37,684 bases of DNA, from the IMG/VR virus record IMGVR_UViG_3300042876_001166, positions 1 to 37,684 of that record. One strand, written 5' to 3'. Source of the stretch: a virus. Under the pieces are notes generated by a model. It saw only the letters and a list, made by a program, of their open reading frames with translations. It was not told the DNA's origin and made no database searches. This document shows positions 15,004-22,995 of the stretch, in pieces (the stretch's first letter is position 1; every line of letters starts with the position of its first letter). The position numbers and the translations under genes were made by a program.

Positions 15004-17113
15004 TGCTCAAAATCTCTTTAAACAGTTTCGATAACGCCGGGTAAAAATGGTTAGTCGTTTTATGCCAAAAATCGCTATCGCTGCCCAGTAAAGCGGCCAG
15101 GTTAGCGAAAACCTCGGTTTGCGATGATCCGGGGTTTTTCAGGTAGCTATTGCTATGTCCGCCAATACCATGCGGACCATGGCCTAAAATCTTGTTTTTA
15201 GCAGCCGAGCCAACCAGATCGGAAAAATTACCAACCAAACCCTTTTTATAATTCTGGCTGCGCTGTTTCGTATCAACATTGCCGTTAATGGCCTCGACAA
15301 ACGAAACCGCATCCTGCCGGCCAATAGCCTCAAGTGCCAGACTCATCCGAACGTCACGCGCCAAAATATCATCGACGTGTGCCGTTTCCTTGGCAAAAAA
15401 GCCTTCTATCTCTTTCAAGGATAGCCCCAGCTTTTTTGCCTGATCGTTTAAATACGCTTTTCTTGCTGGTTTGTCTAGCGCAATTATCGTTTCGGTCAGG
15501 TTTTTATAACTCTCGGCCCGCTGGATTAAGAAAGCATCTTTGCTTTTACTGCTGCGACCAAAGCCGGACGCCTGAACAATCGCATCGGTTTCTTTGCGAA
15601 TGGTATCGGTGAAATCTTCAAACGAACTGCGATAGGTGTAGCTGCGGCCATTGGCATGATCGAGATAATGGCCATACTCATGACGCCAAACGCCTTGCGC
15701 CTGATAGTCACCAAGATCATAGTTGCCCATATGGATTTGGCGACTGGCTCGACGATACCAAGCGCCGCCGCCTTCCTTAGTCGCCAAGCCGCTGAAATCG
15801 CCATCATGCTGCTGTATGGCCGCCTTGATCCAGACAGGCGACCCCTTGAAACTGGCGTCATGCCAAGGCGCTTGCTCGGTGTCGGGCTTCCAGTATTCGG
15901 CAGTTTTGGCGGCCTTAACTTGTTGCTTCAGGTCTTTGACCATTTCAAAAAATGGATCGATGGTCGATTTGTATTGCTCCAGCGTAATCAAGCCCAAACC
16001 ATCGGGACGGACCAGCTTCTCGATAGGCGTACCTTTATCGATGGCCGTTTTAGCCCATTCCGGCAACAGCTCCCGCTGCTTCTCTTTCGACAGGTTGCGC
16101 AACCATTCGGCGTAATTCTGCTGGCCTTTCTGCTTGATCGGCGTGACGCGCGGAATCAGCAGGCACATGCAATGCGGGTGAGCTTTGTGCTTCGGCACGG
16201 CGTCCTTGGTAAAAACGCCTTTGCCCAGGCCCATTTCAACACTTGCGTAATAGTCGCAGATGTCGGTCACCGGATGGCTGGCCGATAGCCGCCATTGATA
16301 ACCGACAATGCTTTCGTCGTTTTCGGTGCTGGCGATAACAGACCGATGCATGGCAGTGGCCATCTCGGTACGGGCGATGCGTTTCAGGCTATACAACTGC
16401 TTGTCGTACAGCCACCATTTAACGGCTTTGTCGGCCAGTTCCTCGCGGCCTTTCTCAACTGCCAATTTGATTTGGCTGAAAACCCGTTCGGCCGCCGCCC
16501 GGGTGCCGGTGGATTTTAATGACAAAATACGGTCTTCAATCTCGGAAACCGTGGCTTGCCAGCTTTCCCGGGCGCTGGGGTCGTGAATCATCGCTACCGC
16601 CGACTCATGCAACTCCTTAACCCAATCGTCGGCATAGGTTTCGACGATCTTGAAGCGCTGGCCGCCATTGGCCCGCTCAATGCTGCGCTGCATGGCGTAA
16701 ACGGTTTTATTAACGCTATTGCCGTGTTTAACGCTGTCTTGCATGACTTTCGTCAACCCTTTGCGGGCGGATTCATCCCAATTCCATAGCCGATCCGATA
16801 GTTTTAAACCATCCGGCCATTGCTGGTTAAAGGCTTTCTCGGCCAGCTTGGACACCGTAGCGTTCTGCGGAATAGTTGGAAGGTTGGTGGTAGCCAATGA
16901 AACGGCATCGGTAATACCGACCTTGATCGCCGCCTGCATGGCCGTTAAATACTCGGTGAGCTTATCTTGCACGGCCGGGGTGATTTCGCGGCCTTCGGCT
17001 TGCAGGGTTTTGACCAGCTGGCCGACGAAATCGGCTGCTTCGCCCTCGATCTTGCCTTCGTGTTTGATGATCTCTTTCGCCAGGCGGCGGTAGAGTTCGG
17101 GGTAGTCGGTCAT
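14993..17113 (-). CDS. MuF-type minor head protein fused to a HEYGH zincin domain
   Basis: Protein of 706 aa. Residues 1-330 are a phage minor head/MuF protein: helical N-terminus, then RIARTEMATAMHRSVI (about 245-260), YQWRLSASHPVTDICDYYAS and KHKAHPHCMCLLIPRV (about 308-323) with the conserved Cys/His set. After a linker (about 330-410) a second module follows. It contains WRHEYGHYLDH, a HExxH zinc-protease motif at H478-E479-H482, and QTEVFANLAAL with E667 as a possible third ligand. MuF proteins enter the cell with phage DNA, and MuF fusions to toxin domains are known, so an injected protease or toxin is plausible. Typical MuF proteins without fusion are much shorter. Catalysis is inferred from the motif alone. 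Confidence 0.8.
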   Translation of the reverse strand: MTDYPELYRRLAKEIIKHEGKIEGEAADFVGQLVKTLQAEGREITPAVQDKLTEYLTAMQAAIKVGITDAVSLATTNLPTIPQNATVSKLAEKAFNQQWPDGLKLSDRLWNWDESARKGLTKVMQDSVKHGNSVNKTVYAMQRSIERANGGQRFKIVETYADDWVKELHESAVAMIHDPSARESWQATVSEIEDRILSLKSTGTRAAAERVFSQIKLAVEKGREELADKAVKWWLYDKQLYSLKRIARTEMATAMHRSVIASTENDESIVGYQWRLSASHPVTDICDYYASVEMGLGKGVFTKDAVPKHKAHPHCMCLLIPRVTPIKQKGQQNYAEWLRNLSKEKQRELLPEWAKTAIDKGTPIEKLVRPDGLGLITLEQYKSTIDPFFEMVKDLKQQVKAAKTAEYWKPDTEQAPWHDASFKGSPVWIKAAIQQHDGDFSGLATKEGGGAWYRRASRQIHMGNYDLGDYQAQGVWRHEYGHYLDHANGRSYTYRSSFEDFTDTIRKETDAIVQASGFGRSSKSKDAFLIQRAESYKNLTETIIALDKPARKAYLNDQAKKLGLSLKEIEGFFAKETAHVDDILARDVRMSLALEAIGRQDAVSFVEAINGNVDTKQRSQNYKKGLVGNFSDLVGSAAKNKILGHGPHGIGGHSNSYLKNPGSSQTEVFANLAALLGSDSDFWHKTTNHFYPALSKLFKEILSNAN

Positions 17114-17328
17114 TGCGTAGCGACTCTCCGCATCATGACACCGTCTCGGACCCAGCGTCTAACGTACAAATTGCAGCCAACCATCAAACACACACCATTA
17201 GCCATGCCTATATGTGTCGCACTGGCTTTGCATCCACAATGGCATCGTCTTCTGTTTCGCGAATTAATTGACTCCATGTATCGCGGATGCTCAGTAGCTG
17301 ACCCAAATTTCCCAAAATCAGCACTCAT
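17110..17328 (-). CDS. Small Cys-rich phage protein (72 aa)
   Basis: The core is RRRCHCGCKASATHIGMANG, then VCLMVGCNLYVRRWVRDG. A CxCGC cluster plus a later Cys and several Arg residues suggest a small metal-binding or nucleic-acid-binding protein. The start ATG (17328) overlaps the TGA of the zinc-ribbon gene, and its own stop overlaps the MuF start, so it is translated as part of a coupled chain. Function unknown. Confidence 0.7.
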   Translation of the reverse strand: MSADFGKFGSATEHPRYMESINSRNRRRCHCGCKASATHIGMANGVCLMVGCNLYVRRWVRDGVMMRRVATQ

Positions 17329-17609
17329 CGTTCGCCATCAACATACACGCCGCAAGCCGGGCATAACTCGCCATCGGGCGTAATCAAAAACAACTCGTTG
17401 CCGCAGTTGCATCGCCAGATATAACCGTCTTGGGGATAGCATAGGCCTTGAAAAACACCCTTATCGGTTTTGCACTCCGGGCATTCGATCCGGGTTTCTC
17501 CCGACTGTGCGACAGCGGTCCACTCATGTCCGCAACCCAAACAACGGGCGGGGCCTGCACGGTGTGGAGCGCGGTTTAGCTTGGCTTGCTGTAGGTCGAT
17601 AACGGTCAT
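17325..17609 (-). CDS. Zinc-ribbon protein
   Basis: Protein of 94 aa (MTVIDLQQAKLNRAPHRAGP at the N-terminus). Three Cys pairs are visible: CLGCGHEW, ECPECKT, and WRCNCGNELF with LCPACGVY. They form one or two zinc ribbons. The ATG at 17609 overlaps the TGA of the small membrane-protein gene; an upstream TTG at 17615 is less likely. It sits between portal and MuF genes. Function is not known; it may bind nucleic acid or stabilise a head protein. Confidence 0.75.
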   Translation of the reverse strand: MTVIDLQQAKLNRAPHRAGPARCLGCGHEWTAVAQSGETRIECPECKTDKGVFQGLCYPQDGYIWRCNCGNELFLITPDGELCPACGVYVDGER

Positions 17610-17770
17610 TTGCAAGAGTTATCGAAAATCTTGTGATGCCATACCGAAACCTCTGCACATGCTCCAGAACCATCAATAAAACTCACGGCGATAATGAACA
17701 ATTCTAAGAAGCCGATAAGTTGACAGGCGAATAAAAACAGCCAACAGACAATTTGTAAAAAGGCTCTCAT
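17606..17770 (-). CDS. Small membrane protein (54 aa), translationally coupled
   Basis: Short gene with ATG at 17770 overlapping the portal stop (ATGA), and its TGA overlapping the ATG of the zinc-ribbon gene. The N-terminal 30 residues are strongly hydrophobic (FLQIVCWLFLFACQLIGFLE), one transmembrane helix. The tail contains two Cys and WHHKIFDNS. Perfect four-base overlaps at both ends argue for a real gene. Role unknown. Confidence 0.6.
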   Translation of the reverse strand: MRAFLQIVCWLFLFACQLIGFLELFIIAVSFIDGSGACAEVSVWHHKIFDNSCK

Positions 17771-19092
17771 ACCGCCGCCTTCTTAACCCTATCCCCATAA
17801 ACATCGCCCATCGCATCGATCTCGGTGTCGATCGCGGTCATGACGCTGGGTGATACGTCGTCGCCCAATACTTGCCGGGCCAGGCGTTTTTTCAGCGCCT
17901 TGTCGAATTCCGCGCCCAGGCCCAATGTGATGGCATCCAGCGCCGTGCTGATCTCCGATGCCAGATCGGTCAGGTTAAAATCGTCCGGATAATCGATATG
18001 GCCATCGAAGGTTTTGCCCTGCCACAAATACACCAGTTGGGCAATTTCGCACTCGGCGGCCTCGCACATCTCGGCCATGCCGCTCAACGAGCTATTAGCT
18101 TCCTGGAAGTGAAACGACAACGCGACGCCGCTTTGCTGCACGCCGCCGACAAACTCCAGATTGGCGACCCGGTAAATATTGACCACGATGTCGGCGATCA
18201 TCTCCAGATACAGTTTGACCGGGCCATCGGGCGGCGCCACGTAACCGGGCTTCCCGCCGCCGTTGGGGTTATAGGTCAAGGCGTTCTCGGTGCCGATTTG
18301 CATATCCTTCAGCTTTTCGGCTTCGGCCTGATCGTTAACCGGTATCGTCAGAATAGCGAAGGTTTGCGCCCGGAACAGCTCGCGCAGCTCCGAGCGGGTA
18401 TTGAACAAATCCCAATTCAGCCCGGCCAGATCGAAAAACCAACTCTGGCTATGGCTATCGTTGGGGTTCAACGGCTTGGCGATATGCAGCCGCACCACCG
18501 GCACCCGGCCGATGTTGTACTCGCCTTGATCAATCGGATCGGAACCGTCTTTATTTTCGCTTAATGTCCAGCCGGTTCTGGTATAGGTTCGGTAAAGCGT
18601 TTTGCCGTCGTCCACTTCGCTAAACGTCACCGATGTCCAAGCGCCGGCGGCGTCTTTTTTCTCGGCGACCAGTTGGCTTTTCAACCGCAAGGCCAAATAA
18701 GGCAAGGCCTGATCGGCCTTGGTTTGGCCTTGGGTCTTGGGCTTGTCGACGATCACATAAACCGTGCCCAATATCATCGCCAGGCGTTGGTAGCTGAACA
18801 GCAAAGTATTCAGCTTGCTGCCGGCGCCATCGGCGTTTTCGACAAAGGCCGAATACAAATCATCGGTCTCGCGATTAACATCCTTGCGCCATAAAAAGCC
18901 CATGAACACATCGACGATCTTGCGGCTAAAGTTGGGATATACCGCCAGCTGCTTGCGACGCAAAAACTTATCGTCGGATTCGCGCGGGTGGCGGATCAGA
19001 TAATAACCGTAGACAAACCCGCCCAGGCCGCTGTAGGCGTCCAGCAGGAATTGGTCGGAAGTGCGGTCGATGACGGGGTCGGCTACAGCCAT
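17767..19092 (-). CDS. Portal protein (DUF4055-type)
   Basis: Protein of 441 aa. Motifs YLIRHPRESDDKFLRRKQLA, YPNFSRKIVDVFMGFLWRKD, YQRLAMILGTVYVIVDKP, GRVPVVRLH and the SLSGMAEMCEAAECEIAQLV helix are those of DUF4055 portals. The protein forms the ring at one head vertex through which DNA is packaged and ejected. It overlaps the large terminase gene by ten bases and is followed by MuF, the usual order terminase-portal-MuF. The C-terminus is helical with GDDVSPSVMTAIDTEI. Confidence 0.88.
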   Translation of the reverse strand: MAVADPVIDRTSDQFLLDAYSGLGGFVYGYYLIRHPRESDDKFLRRKQLAVYPNFSRKIVDVFMGFLWRKDVNRETDDLYSAFVENADGAGSKLNTLLFSYQRLAMILGTVYVIVDKPKTQGQTKADQALPYLALRLKSQLVAEKKDAAGAWTSVTFSEVDDGKTLYRTYTRTGWTLSENKDGSDPIDQGEYNIGRVPVVRLHIAKPLNPNDSHSQSWFFDLAGLNWDLFNTRSELRELFRAQTFAILTIPVNDQAEAEKLKDMQIGTENALTYNPNGGGKPGYVAPPDGPVKLYLEMIADIVVNIYRVANLEFVGGVQQSGVALSFHFQEANSSLSGMAEMCEAAECEIAQLVYLWQGKTFDGHIDYPDDFNLTDLASEISTALDAITLGLGAEFDKALKKRLARQVLGDDVSPSVMTAIDTEIDAMGDVYGDRVKKAAV

Positions 19093-20462
19093 TTCAGCCT
19101 CATGGGTGTGTAAATGTTTCCGGTGTTGCCGTTACTAGCGGCATGCACGCCCAAGCCCAGCGCCCAAAAGCGGTCGGCGTGGCCGTTTTCTGAACGTTCG
19201 GCGGTAAAGCGGATATTGCCGGCGGCGGTGGTGACCTTGGTCACGGCCCGCAGATCGGCGCGAATTTTTGGGTTGTAAGGAATGCGCAGTTTCTGATCTT
19301 CCATGCGGCCGCGTACCGGATAAGCCAGCTCTTCCTTGACGCGGTTGGTAAAGGTCACGGCCTCCACCCGGTATTGGCCAAACTGCTTCTGGGCATCATC
19401 GGCCCAGCCGATACCCAAGCCGGTGGCATCGATACAAGTGCGGTCCATCAGCGCCATGATCGGCCATAACACCTTTTCCTGATCGGGCTTGCTCATGTTC
19501 TGTAATTCGATGACGGCGCGGGTGTATAGCACATCGCCCAGCAGCTCCAGCACCCACAGCACCGTTAAATCTTTCTTGCGGCCAATATCCAGACCGGCGA
19601 ATAACCTAGCGCCACGGCGCTTGCTTTCTTCCAGGTCGATTTCCCAAACTTCCTTCTCGCCATACTCGCAACGGGTGATCAGGTCATATTCCAAAAAAGC
19701 CGAATCGTCGTCGGCCGGCTCGCACATGTATTCCTGCAGGAAGCTTTCTTCGTCCGCGCAGCCGGACTTGATGAAGTCGAAATAAGCTGCCTCATCCATG
19801 TCCTGCACTTCATGATCATCGGGCAGCGCCTTTTGCAGCTTGTACAAAAAGCCTTGGTCCAGCGCATCTTGCAGCGTCACCCGGTGCAGGCTGATTTTTT
19901 TGGGATTGCCGTGCTCGCGCACTTCGCGGATCAGCTGGTTGAAAAAGTTATGGCTGCCCCGGTGGGTGCTGATCAGCTCCATCGAGCCGCCCCAGGTAAT
20001 ACCGGGATAGGCGATCGACCACAGCTTGCGCGGGTCGGGATGCAGGGCGAACTCATCCAGAATACGCCCGCCGCGTTTACCGGCCTGCGCGTCCGGGTTG
20101 GATGACATGCTGTGTATGCGCTTGCCGCTGGCAAACTCCAGCACATAGGCCGTTAATTTGGTTTTTTCGTCAATGACCTTTTCGCCCAGGTCGGCGGCGG
20201 CAATTTGCAGGATGCCGGCCCACATCTTGCAATCCTCGATGAATAGCCGGGCTTGCAGGTCGTCGCGGCTGGATACCCATTGATCCCAACGCTGACCCAC
20301 CATCGCCGTGCGTTCGTCGGCTTTATAGGCAGTCGACCAGCTGACGCCGATTTGGCGGGATTTTTCCATCGCCTTCAGGCGCGAATCATCCTTGATCCAT
20401 TTCTCTTGAAACGGCAGGAAGATGGCGTCGGGATTAGCGGGGATGATGCGGGCATTAGCCAT
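19083..20462 (-). CDS. Terminase large subunit (Mu gp28-like)
   Basis: Protein of 459 aa with an N-terminal ATPase (KSRQIGVSWSTA, adenine/Walker A-like, about 34-45; GGRILDEFALHPD with D136-E137 as Walker B). The C-terminal RNase H-like nuclease has FAGLDIGRKKDLT (D292), CIDATGLGIG (D345) and HADRFWALGLG (D430) as the metal triad. These features and the gp27-like gene upstream place it with Mu gp28-type headful terminases. The start overlaps the end of a 40-codon gene. All catalytic residues expected are present. Confidence 0.92.
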   Translation of the reverse strand: MANARIIPANPDAIFLPFQEKWIKDDSRLKAMEKSRQIGVSWSTAYKADERTAMVGQRWDQWVSSRDDLQARLFIEDCKMWAGILQIAAADLGEKVIDEKTKLTAYVLEFASGKRIHSMSSNPDAQAGKRGGRILDEFALHPDPRKLWSIAYPGITWGGSMELISTHRGSHNFFNQLIREVREHGNPKKISLHRVTLQDALDQGFLYKLQKALPDDHEVQDMDEAAYFDFIKSGCADEESFLQEYMCEPADDDSAFLEYDLITRCEYGEKEVWEIDLEESKRRGARLFAGLDIGRKKDLTVLWVLELLGDVLYTRAVIELQNMSKPDQEKVLWPIMALMDRTCIDATGLGIGWADDAQKQFGQYRVEAVTFTNRVKEELAYPVRGRMEDQKLRIPYNPKIRADLRAVTKVTTAAGNIRFTAERSENGHADRFWALGLGVHAASNGNTGNIYTPMRLKWL

Positions 20463-20577
20463 AAATTAACGCCCTAATTTCTTCGGCGAAGATGACCAGC
20501 AGACAGGCCGTAATAGAGATTACTTTTCCGGAAAGCACTATGCGATTCATCCGTTCAAGCGTCAGCCAGTCGTCCAT
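20455..20577 (-). CDS. Very small membrane-segment protein (40 aa)
   Basis: Encoded between the two terminase genes. The ATG at 20577 overlaps the TAA of the small terminase (TAATG), and its stop overlaps the first codons of the large terminase. The protein (MDDWLTLERMNRIVLSGKVI, then ITACLLVIFAEEIRALIYG) has one hydrophobic stretch. It may exist mainly to couple translation of the two terminase genes, or be a genuine small protein. Confidence 0.45.
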   Translation of the reverse strand: MDDWLTLERMNRIVLSGKVISITACLLVIFAEEIRALIYG

Positions 20578-21131
20578 TACGCCGCCATGCCCAGGGCTTC
20601 ACGAATGCGGGCAATGCCGGATTCCGACACGCCTTCGGCCTTGGCCGCGCTGGTGGCGGCTTGCGCGGCTTTTTCGTTGGCTTTGCGCTCTGCCTCTTCC
20701 TCAAATTCTTTTTTCCACTTGGCGCTGCCAATGGCGCTACGGTTCAGGTCGGCGATGGCGCGGACCAGTTTGGGCACGGCTTTCATCCGATCGCCTATGT
20801 CCATGACGCTGGCCGACTCAAACATGTCCATAATCTGATCCATAGCCACCATCTCATTGGCCTCCATTAGCGCCGCCTTATCCTCATCGGATGCACCGCG
20901 CAAGGCCTTGGCGATTTCCATGCGCTCGCGGGCACGGGACATGGATTTTTCCATCTTGGCTTGTAGATCGGAACCGTGGCGATGCACGCTGGTCTTGCTG
21001 ATTTGATAGCCCTGTTCGCTCAACCAGGCGGCAATGCCGACGTAATCGCTAAAACCGCCATCGATCAGTTTGGCATTGAGTGCGGTTAACATTTCGTCAG
21101 GTAATGTGGCGACGGCGCTACGCGGCGGCAT
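20577..21131 (-). CDS. Terminase small subunit (Mu gp27-like, DUF3486)
   Basis: Protein of 184 aa. The N-terminal HTH region (LPDEMLTALNAKLIDGGFSD, YVGIAAWLSEQGYQISKTSV) with SVHRHGSDLQ is characteristic of the gp27/DUF3486 family. A long helix (SRARERMEIAKALRG) and a central hydrophobic helix (AVPKLVRAIADLNRSAIG, KWKKEFE) follow, then an Ala/Glu tail. It binds the phage end for headful packaging. The gene is directly upstream of the large subunit. Confidence 0.88.
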   Translation of the reverse strand: MPPRSAVATLPDEMLTALNAKLIDGGFSDYVGIAAWLSEQGYQISKTSVHRHGSDLQAKMEKSMSRARERMEIAKALRGASDEDKAALMEANEMVAMDQIMDMFESASVMDIGDRMKAVPKLVRAIADLNRSAIGSAKWKKEFEEEAERKANEKAAQAATSAAKAEGVSESGIARIREALGMAA

Positions 21132-21424
21132 TACTTCAACTCCGGCCGAGCCAACCCGTCTTCACTAATAAACCCCTGCCGGGCGTCGTCGCCCTTAGCG
21201 GTCAACGTCGCATGCCATACACCGCCGGGCTGGGTAGCCAGCACCATATTGCGCGAATGAAGCCAGCGCAGGTCTTCGCGTAGCCTCTCGGTATCGACGG
21301 CTTGTTTGTCGTCGGCTAGTGTTCGCTTTATATCGAATTCATGCATCGTGACCGTCGGCACGTTGCTCAAAATCTCTAAAATGGATAACCGCCGTCTGGC
21401 GGTCATGTGTTGGTTGTACTCCAT
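21131..21424 (-). CDS. Winged-helix phage protein (Mu gp26-like position)
   Basis: Protein of 97 aa: TARRRLSILEILSNVPTVTM, HEFDIKRTL, RLREDLRWLHSRNMVLATQP and GVWHATLTAKGDDA. The helix pattern plus the wing (WHATLTAKG) suggest a winged helix. In Mu-like phages a small protein of this type often precedes the terminase genes. It may regulate or assist packaging. Its stop overlaps the start of the small terminase. Confidence 0.65.
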   Translation of the reverse strand: MEYNQHMTARRRLSILEILSNVPTVTMHEFDIKRTLADDKQAVDTERLREDLRWLHSRNMVLATQPGGVWHATLTAKGDDARQGFISEDGLARPELK

Positions 21425-21427
21425 GTG

Positions 21428-21697
21428 TTACTCCAGATTATGATGTTTCTCAATATCGTGATGCCGCCATTCCACGCGCCGCACGCCATAGCCCCGCAAT
21501 TTGTTCGCCAGTTCCCGCCGATCCCGATGGCTGACGCGGCCGTCCAACCCTTCCAAGCGGGCAATGCCCAGATCGTTAATCAGCACTACCATGTGATACC
21601 GATAGCCGCCGGACATTTCGCACATCGGCTTATCCACATCCACCGTATCCGGATAACACCTTACATGCAGCATTAACGGGGCGATGTGGATAGCCAT
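21428..21697 (-). CDS. Hypothetical phage protein (89 aa)
   Basis: Mixed alpha/beta protein with YRYHMVVLINDLGIARLEGL, SHRDRRELANKLRGYGVRRV and EWRHH. The last part could contact nucleic acid. Its ATG overlaps the stop of the DUF2730-like gene upstream and its stop is 3 bases before the next ATG. Function unknown. Confidence 0.7.
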   Translation of the reverse strand: MAIHIAPLMLHVRCYPDTVDVDKPMCEMSGGYRYHMVVLINDLGIARLEGLDGRVSHRDRRELANKLRGYGVRRVEWRHHDIEKHHNLE

Positions 21698-22053
21698 TAT
21701 TGGTGATCCCTCAAGAATGTATCCATCCTAACCACTAGCTTTTCCAGCGGCTCAAACGCGCCAACCAGTTTACTAACCGTCTTGTCTACATCCGAAATGG
21801 CATCCGACTGTTTACGGATTTCATCGTAAATTTTCCCTAAGTCTTTATGGTTCGGGGTATTTTTAACCACCTCTTCAAGACGAGTGATTCGGGTACATTT
21901 GTCGTCCAACTTGGCATTCACATAGCCTTTCAAATCTTCAATCGATTTGGTGGTGGCCCTGTCGCGCCTGTCGATGCGGATATAAATAAACATGCCAACA
22001 CTCACCAACAAGCTAAGAACGCTCAGCCCCAGTTTTATCCATTCGATAATCAT
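21697..22053 (-). CDS. DUF2730-like membrane-anchored coiled-coil protein (Mu gp25-like)
   Basis: Protein of 118 aa with an N-terminal transmembrane helix (LGLSVLSLLVSVGMFIYIRI) and a long coiled coil (DDKCTRITRLEEVVKNTP, KLVGAFEPLEKLVVRMD). This is the layout of the DUF2730 family found between lysis and terminase genes in Mu-like phages. The function is not established. ATGA overlap with the TraR-like gene. Confidence 0.75.
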   Translation of the reverse strand: MIIEWIKLGLSVLSLLVSVGMFIYIRIDRRDRATTKSIEDLKGYVNAKLDDKCTRITRLEEVVKNTPNHKDLGKIYDEIRKQSDAISDVDKTVSKLVGAFEPLEKLVVRMDTFLRDHQ

Positions 22054-22313
22054 CGCCCTTGTTTCTCCCTAAGCTCTTCCTCGCGAGCACAATCAATGCA
22101 TAGCTCAACACCCGGCACCGCTTTCCGCCGCGCCTCCGGTATCTCGTTGCCACAGGCGTCGCACCATTCCAGCGACACCGCATTAGGATCGATCGCCGTG
22201 CGTTGCTGATGCTGCAACAGCGCCAGATCGGCGTTGAATTGCTCGGCATATAAGCCTTTATCGTCCTCGTTCATATGCTCGTCGGGGACAAGCAAGGCGC
22301 TTAAATCACTCAT
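22050..22313 (-). CDS. TraR/DksA-type C4 zinc-finger protein
   Basis: Protein of 87 aa. A helical N-terminal part (KGLYAEQFNADLALLQHQQR) is followed by WCDACGNEIPEARRKAVPG and VELCIDCAREEE, a four-Cys zinc finger (C51, C54, C72, C75). Phage TraR-like proteins can bind RNA polymerase through the secondary channel and alter promoter use without ppGpp. Start at 22313 is chosen because it gives the usual MSD start; an upstream in-frame ATG at 22328 is also possible. It overlaps the o-spanin stop. Confidence 0.85.
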   Translation of the reverse strand: MSDLSALLVPDEHMNEDDKGLYAEQFNADLALLQHQQRTAIDPNAVSLEWCDACGNEIPEARRKAVPGVELCIDCAREEELREKQGR

Positions 22314-22617
22314 GTTCAGGCGTTCCATTGCCAGCAGCTGGCGTCCGTGTTGAATCGACAATCACTTCCAGTTCCTCGGCGTATTGGCGTTGCAGGCGGT
22401 TACGCTCGGCCAGGCGGCCATTGGCGTCATCACTCAGACAGGCCAACTCGCTGGCTGTTATCGCCGGCAACGCTGGCCGGCTCGGACGCGACAGCGGCGC
22501 TATTTGGGGCGACGTAGCCGGCGCCGGCGTCTGACACGCCGCCCCAGTCATTATCAAGATAGGAACGATCAGCCAAATGGGCGCGTTCAATAATGGTTTC
22601 TTCGCGATGTTTCTCAT
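22306..22617 (-). CDS. o-spanin (Rz1-like lipoprotein)
   Basis: Protein of 103 aa with a signal sequence (LLNAPIWLIVPILIMTGAAC) ending in a lipobox-like GAAC, then a Pro/Ser-rich stretch (SPQIAPLSRPSRPALPAI). It starts inside the i-spanin gene in another frame and ends beyond it, a well known spanin layout. It would be acylated, sit in the outer membrane and fuse the two membranes together with the i-spanin at lysis. The C-terminal half (about residues 58-103) is longer than in classic Rz1. Confidence 0.75.
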   Translation of the reverse strand: MRNIAKKPLLNAPIWLIVPILIMTGAACQTPAPATSPQIAPLSRPSRPALPAITASELACLSDDANGRLAERNRLQRQYAEELEVIVDSTRTPAAGNGTPEHE

Positions 22618-22801
22618 GAATCTCTTCCAGATTTTTGTCCAGCTGCTCGCGGTGCGTGGCTTGCGACAGCACGGCTTCGGTGATGGTTTTTTGAATTTCG
22701 GCGGTGTGCTGCTGGTGCTGTAGCCGGTTGCGGTAGATCAGGATGGCATTGAGCAAACCCAGCACCACGATCAACCCCAGCAGAATCAGATAAACGCTCA
22801 T
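22430..22801 (-). CDS. i-spanin (Rz-like)
   Basis: Protein of 123 aa starting MSVYLILLGLIVVLGLLNAI at 22801. A longer frame to 22864 would overlap the holin and is rejected. One N-terminal transmembrane helix is followed by a coiled coil (HTAEIQKTITEAVL, REQLDKNLEEIHEKHREE), as expected for an inner-membrane spanin. The start overlaps the holin stop and the Rz1-like gene is nested in another frame. Confidence 0.75.
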   Translation of the reverse strand: MSVYLILLGLIVVLGLLNAILIYRNRLQHQQHTAEIQKTITEAVLSQATHREQLDKNLEEIHEKHREETIIERAHLADRSYLDNDWGGVSDAGAGYVAPNSAAVASEPASVAGDNSQRVGLSE

Positions 22802-22995
22802 TTCAGTCTCACCGGGGCGCTGGTGATGGTGCGCAAGTAGACGTTGCCGGTCGATACCAGGCACATGTAGCCCAGATAACCCCAGCTCGGCAGATAATCC
22901 CGGACCAACTCCAGGTTATCCGCCAGCAACGGCAGTACGGCGGCGGCGATGTTGAACCAGAAGGTTCGGCTGTTAAGAATGTGCTTGCTGTCCAT
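22798..22995 (-). CDS. Putative holin
   Basis: Protein of 65 aa with two hydrophobic segments: NSRTFWFNIAAAVLPLL and WGYLGYMCLVSTGNVYLR. The NVYLRTITSAPV ending resembles a small holin type in which SKTFW and LRxxT motifs flank the membrane parts. It lies between the lysozyme and the spanin genes, as expected. It would open the inner membrane to release the endolysin, which lacks its own signal. Confidence 0.75.
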   Translation of the reverse strand: MDSKHILNSRTFWFNIAAAVLPLLADNLELVRDYLPSWGYLGYMCLVSTGNVYLRTITSAPVRLK

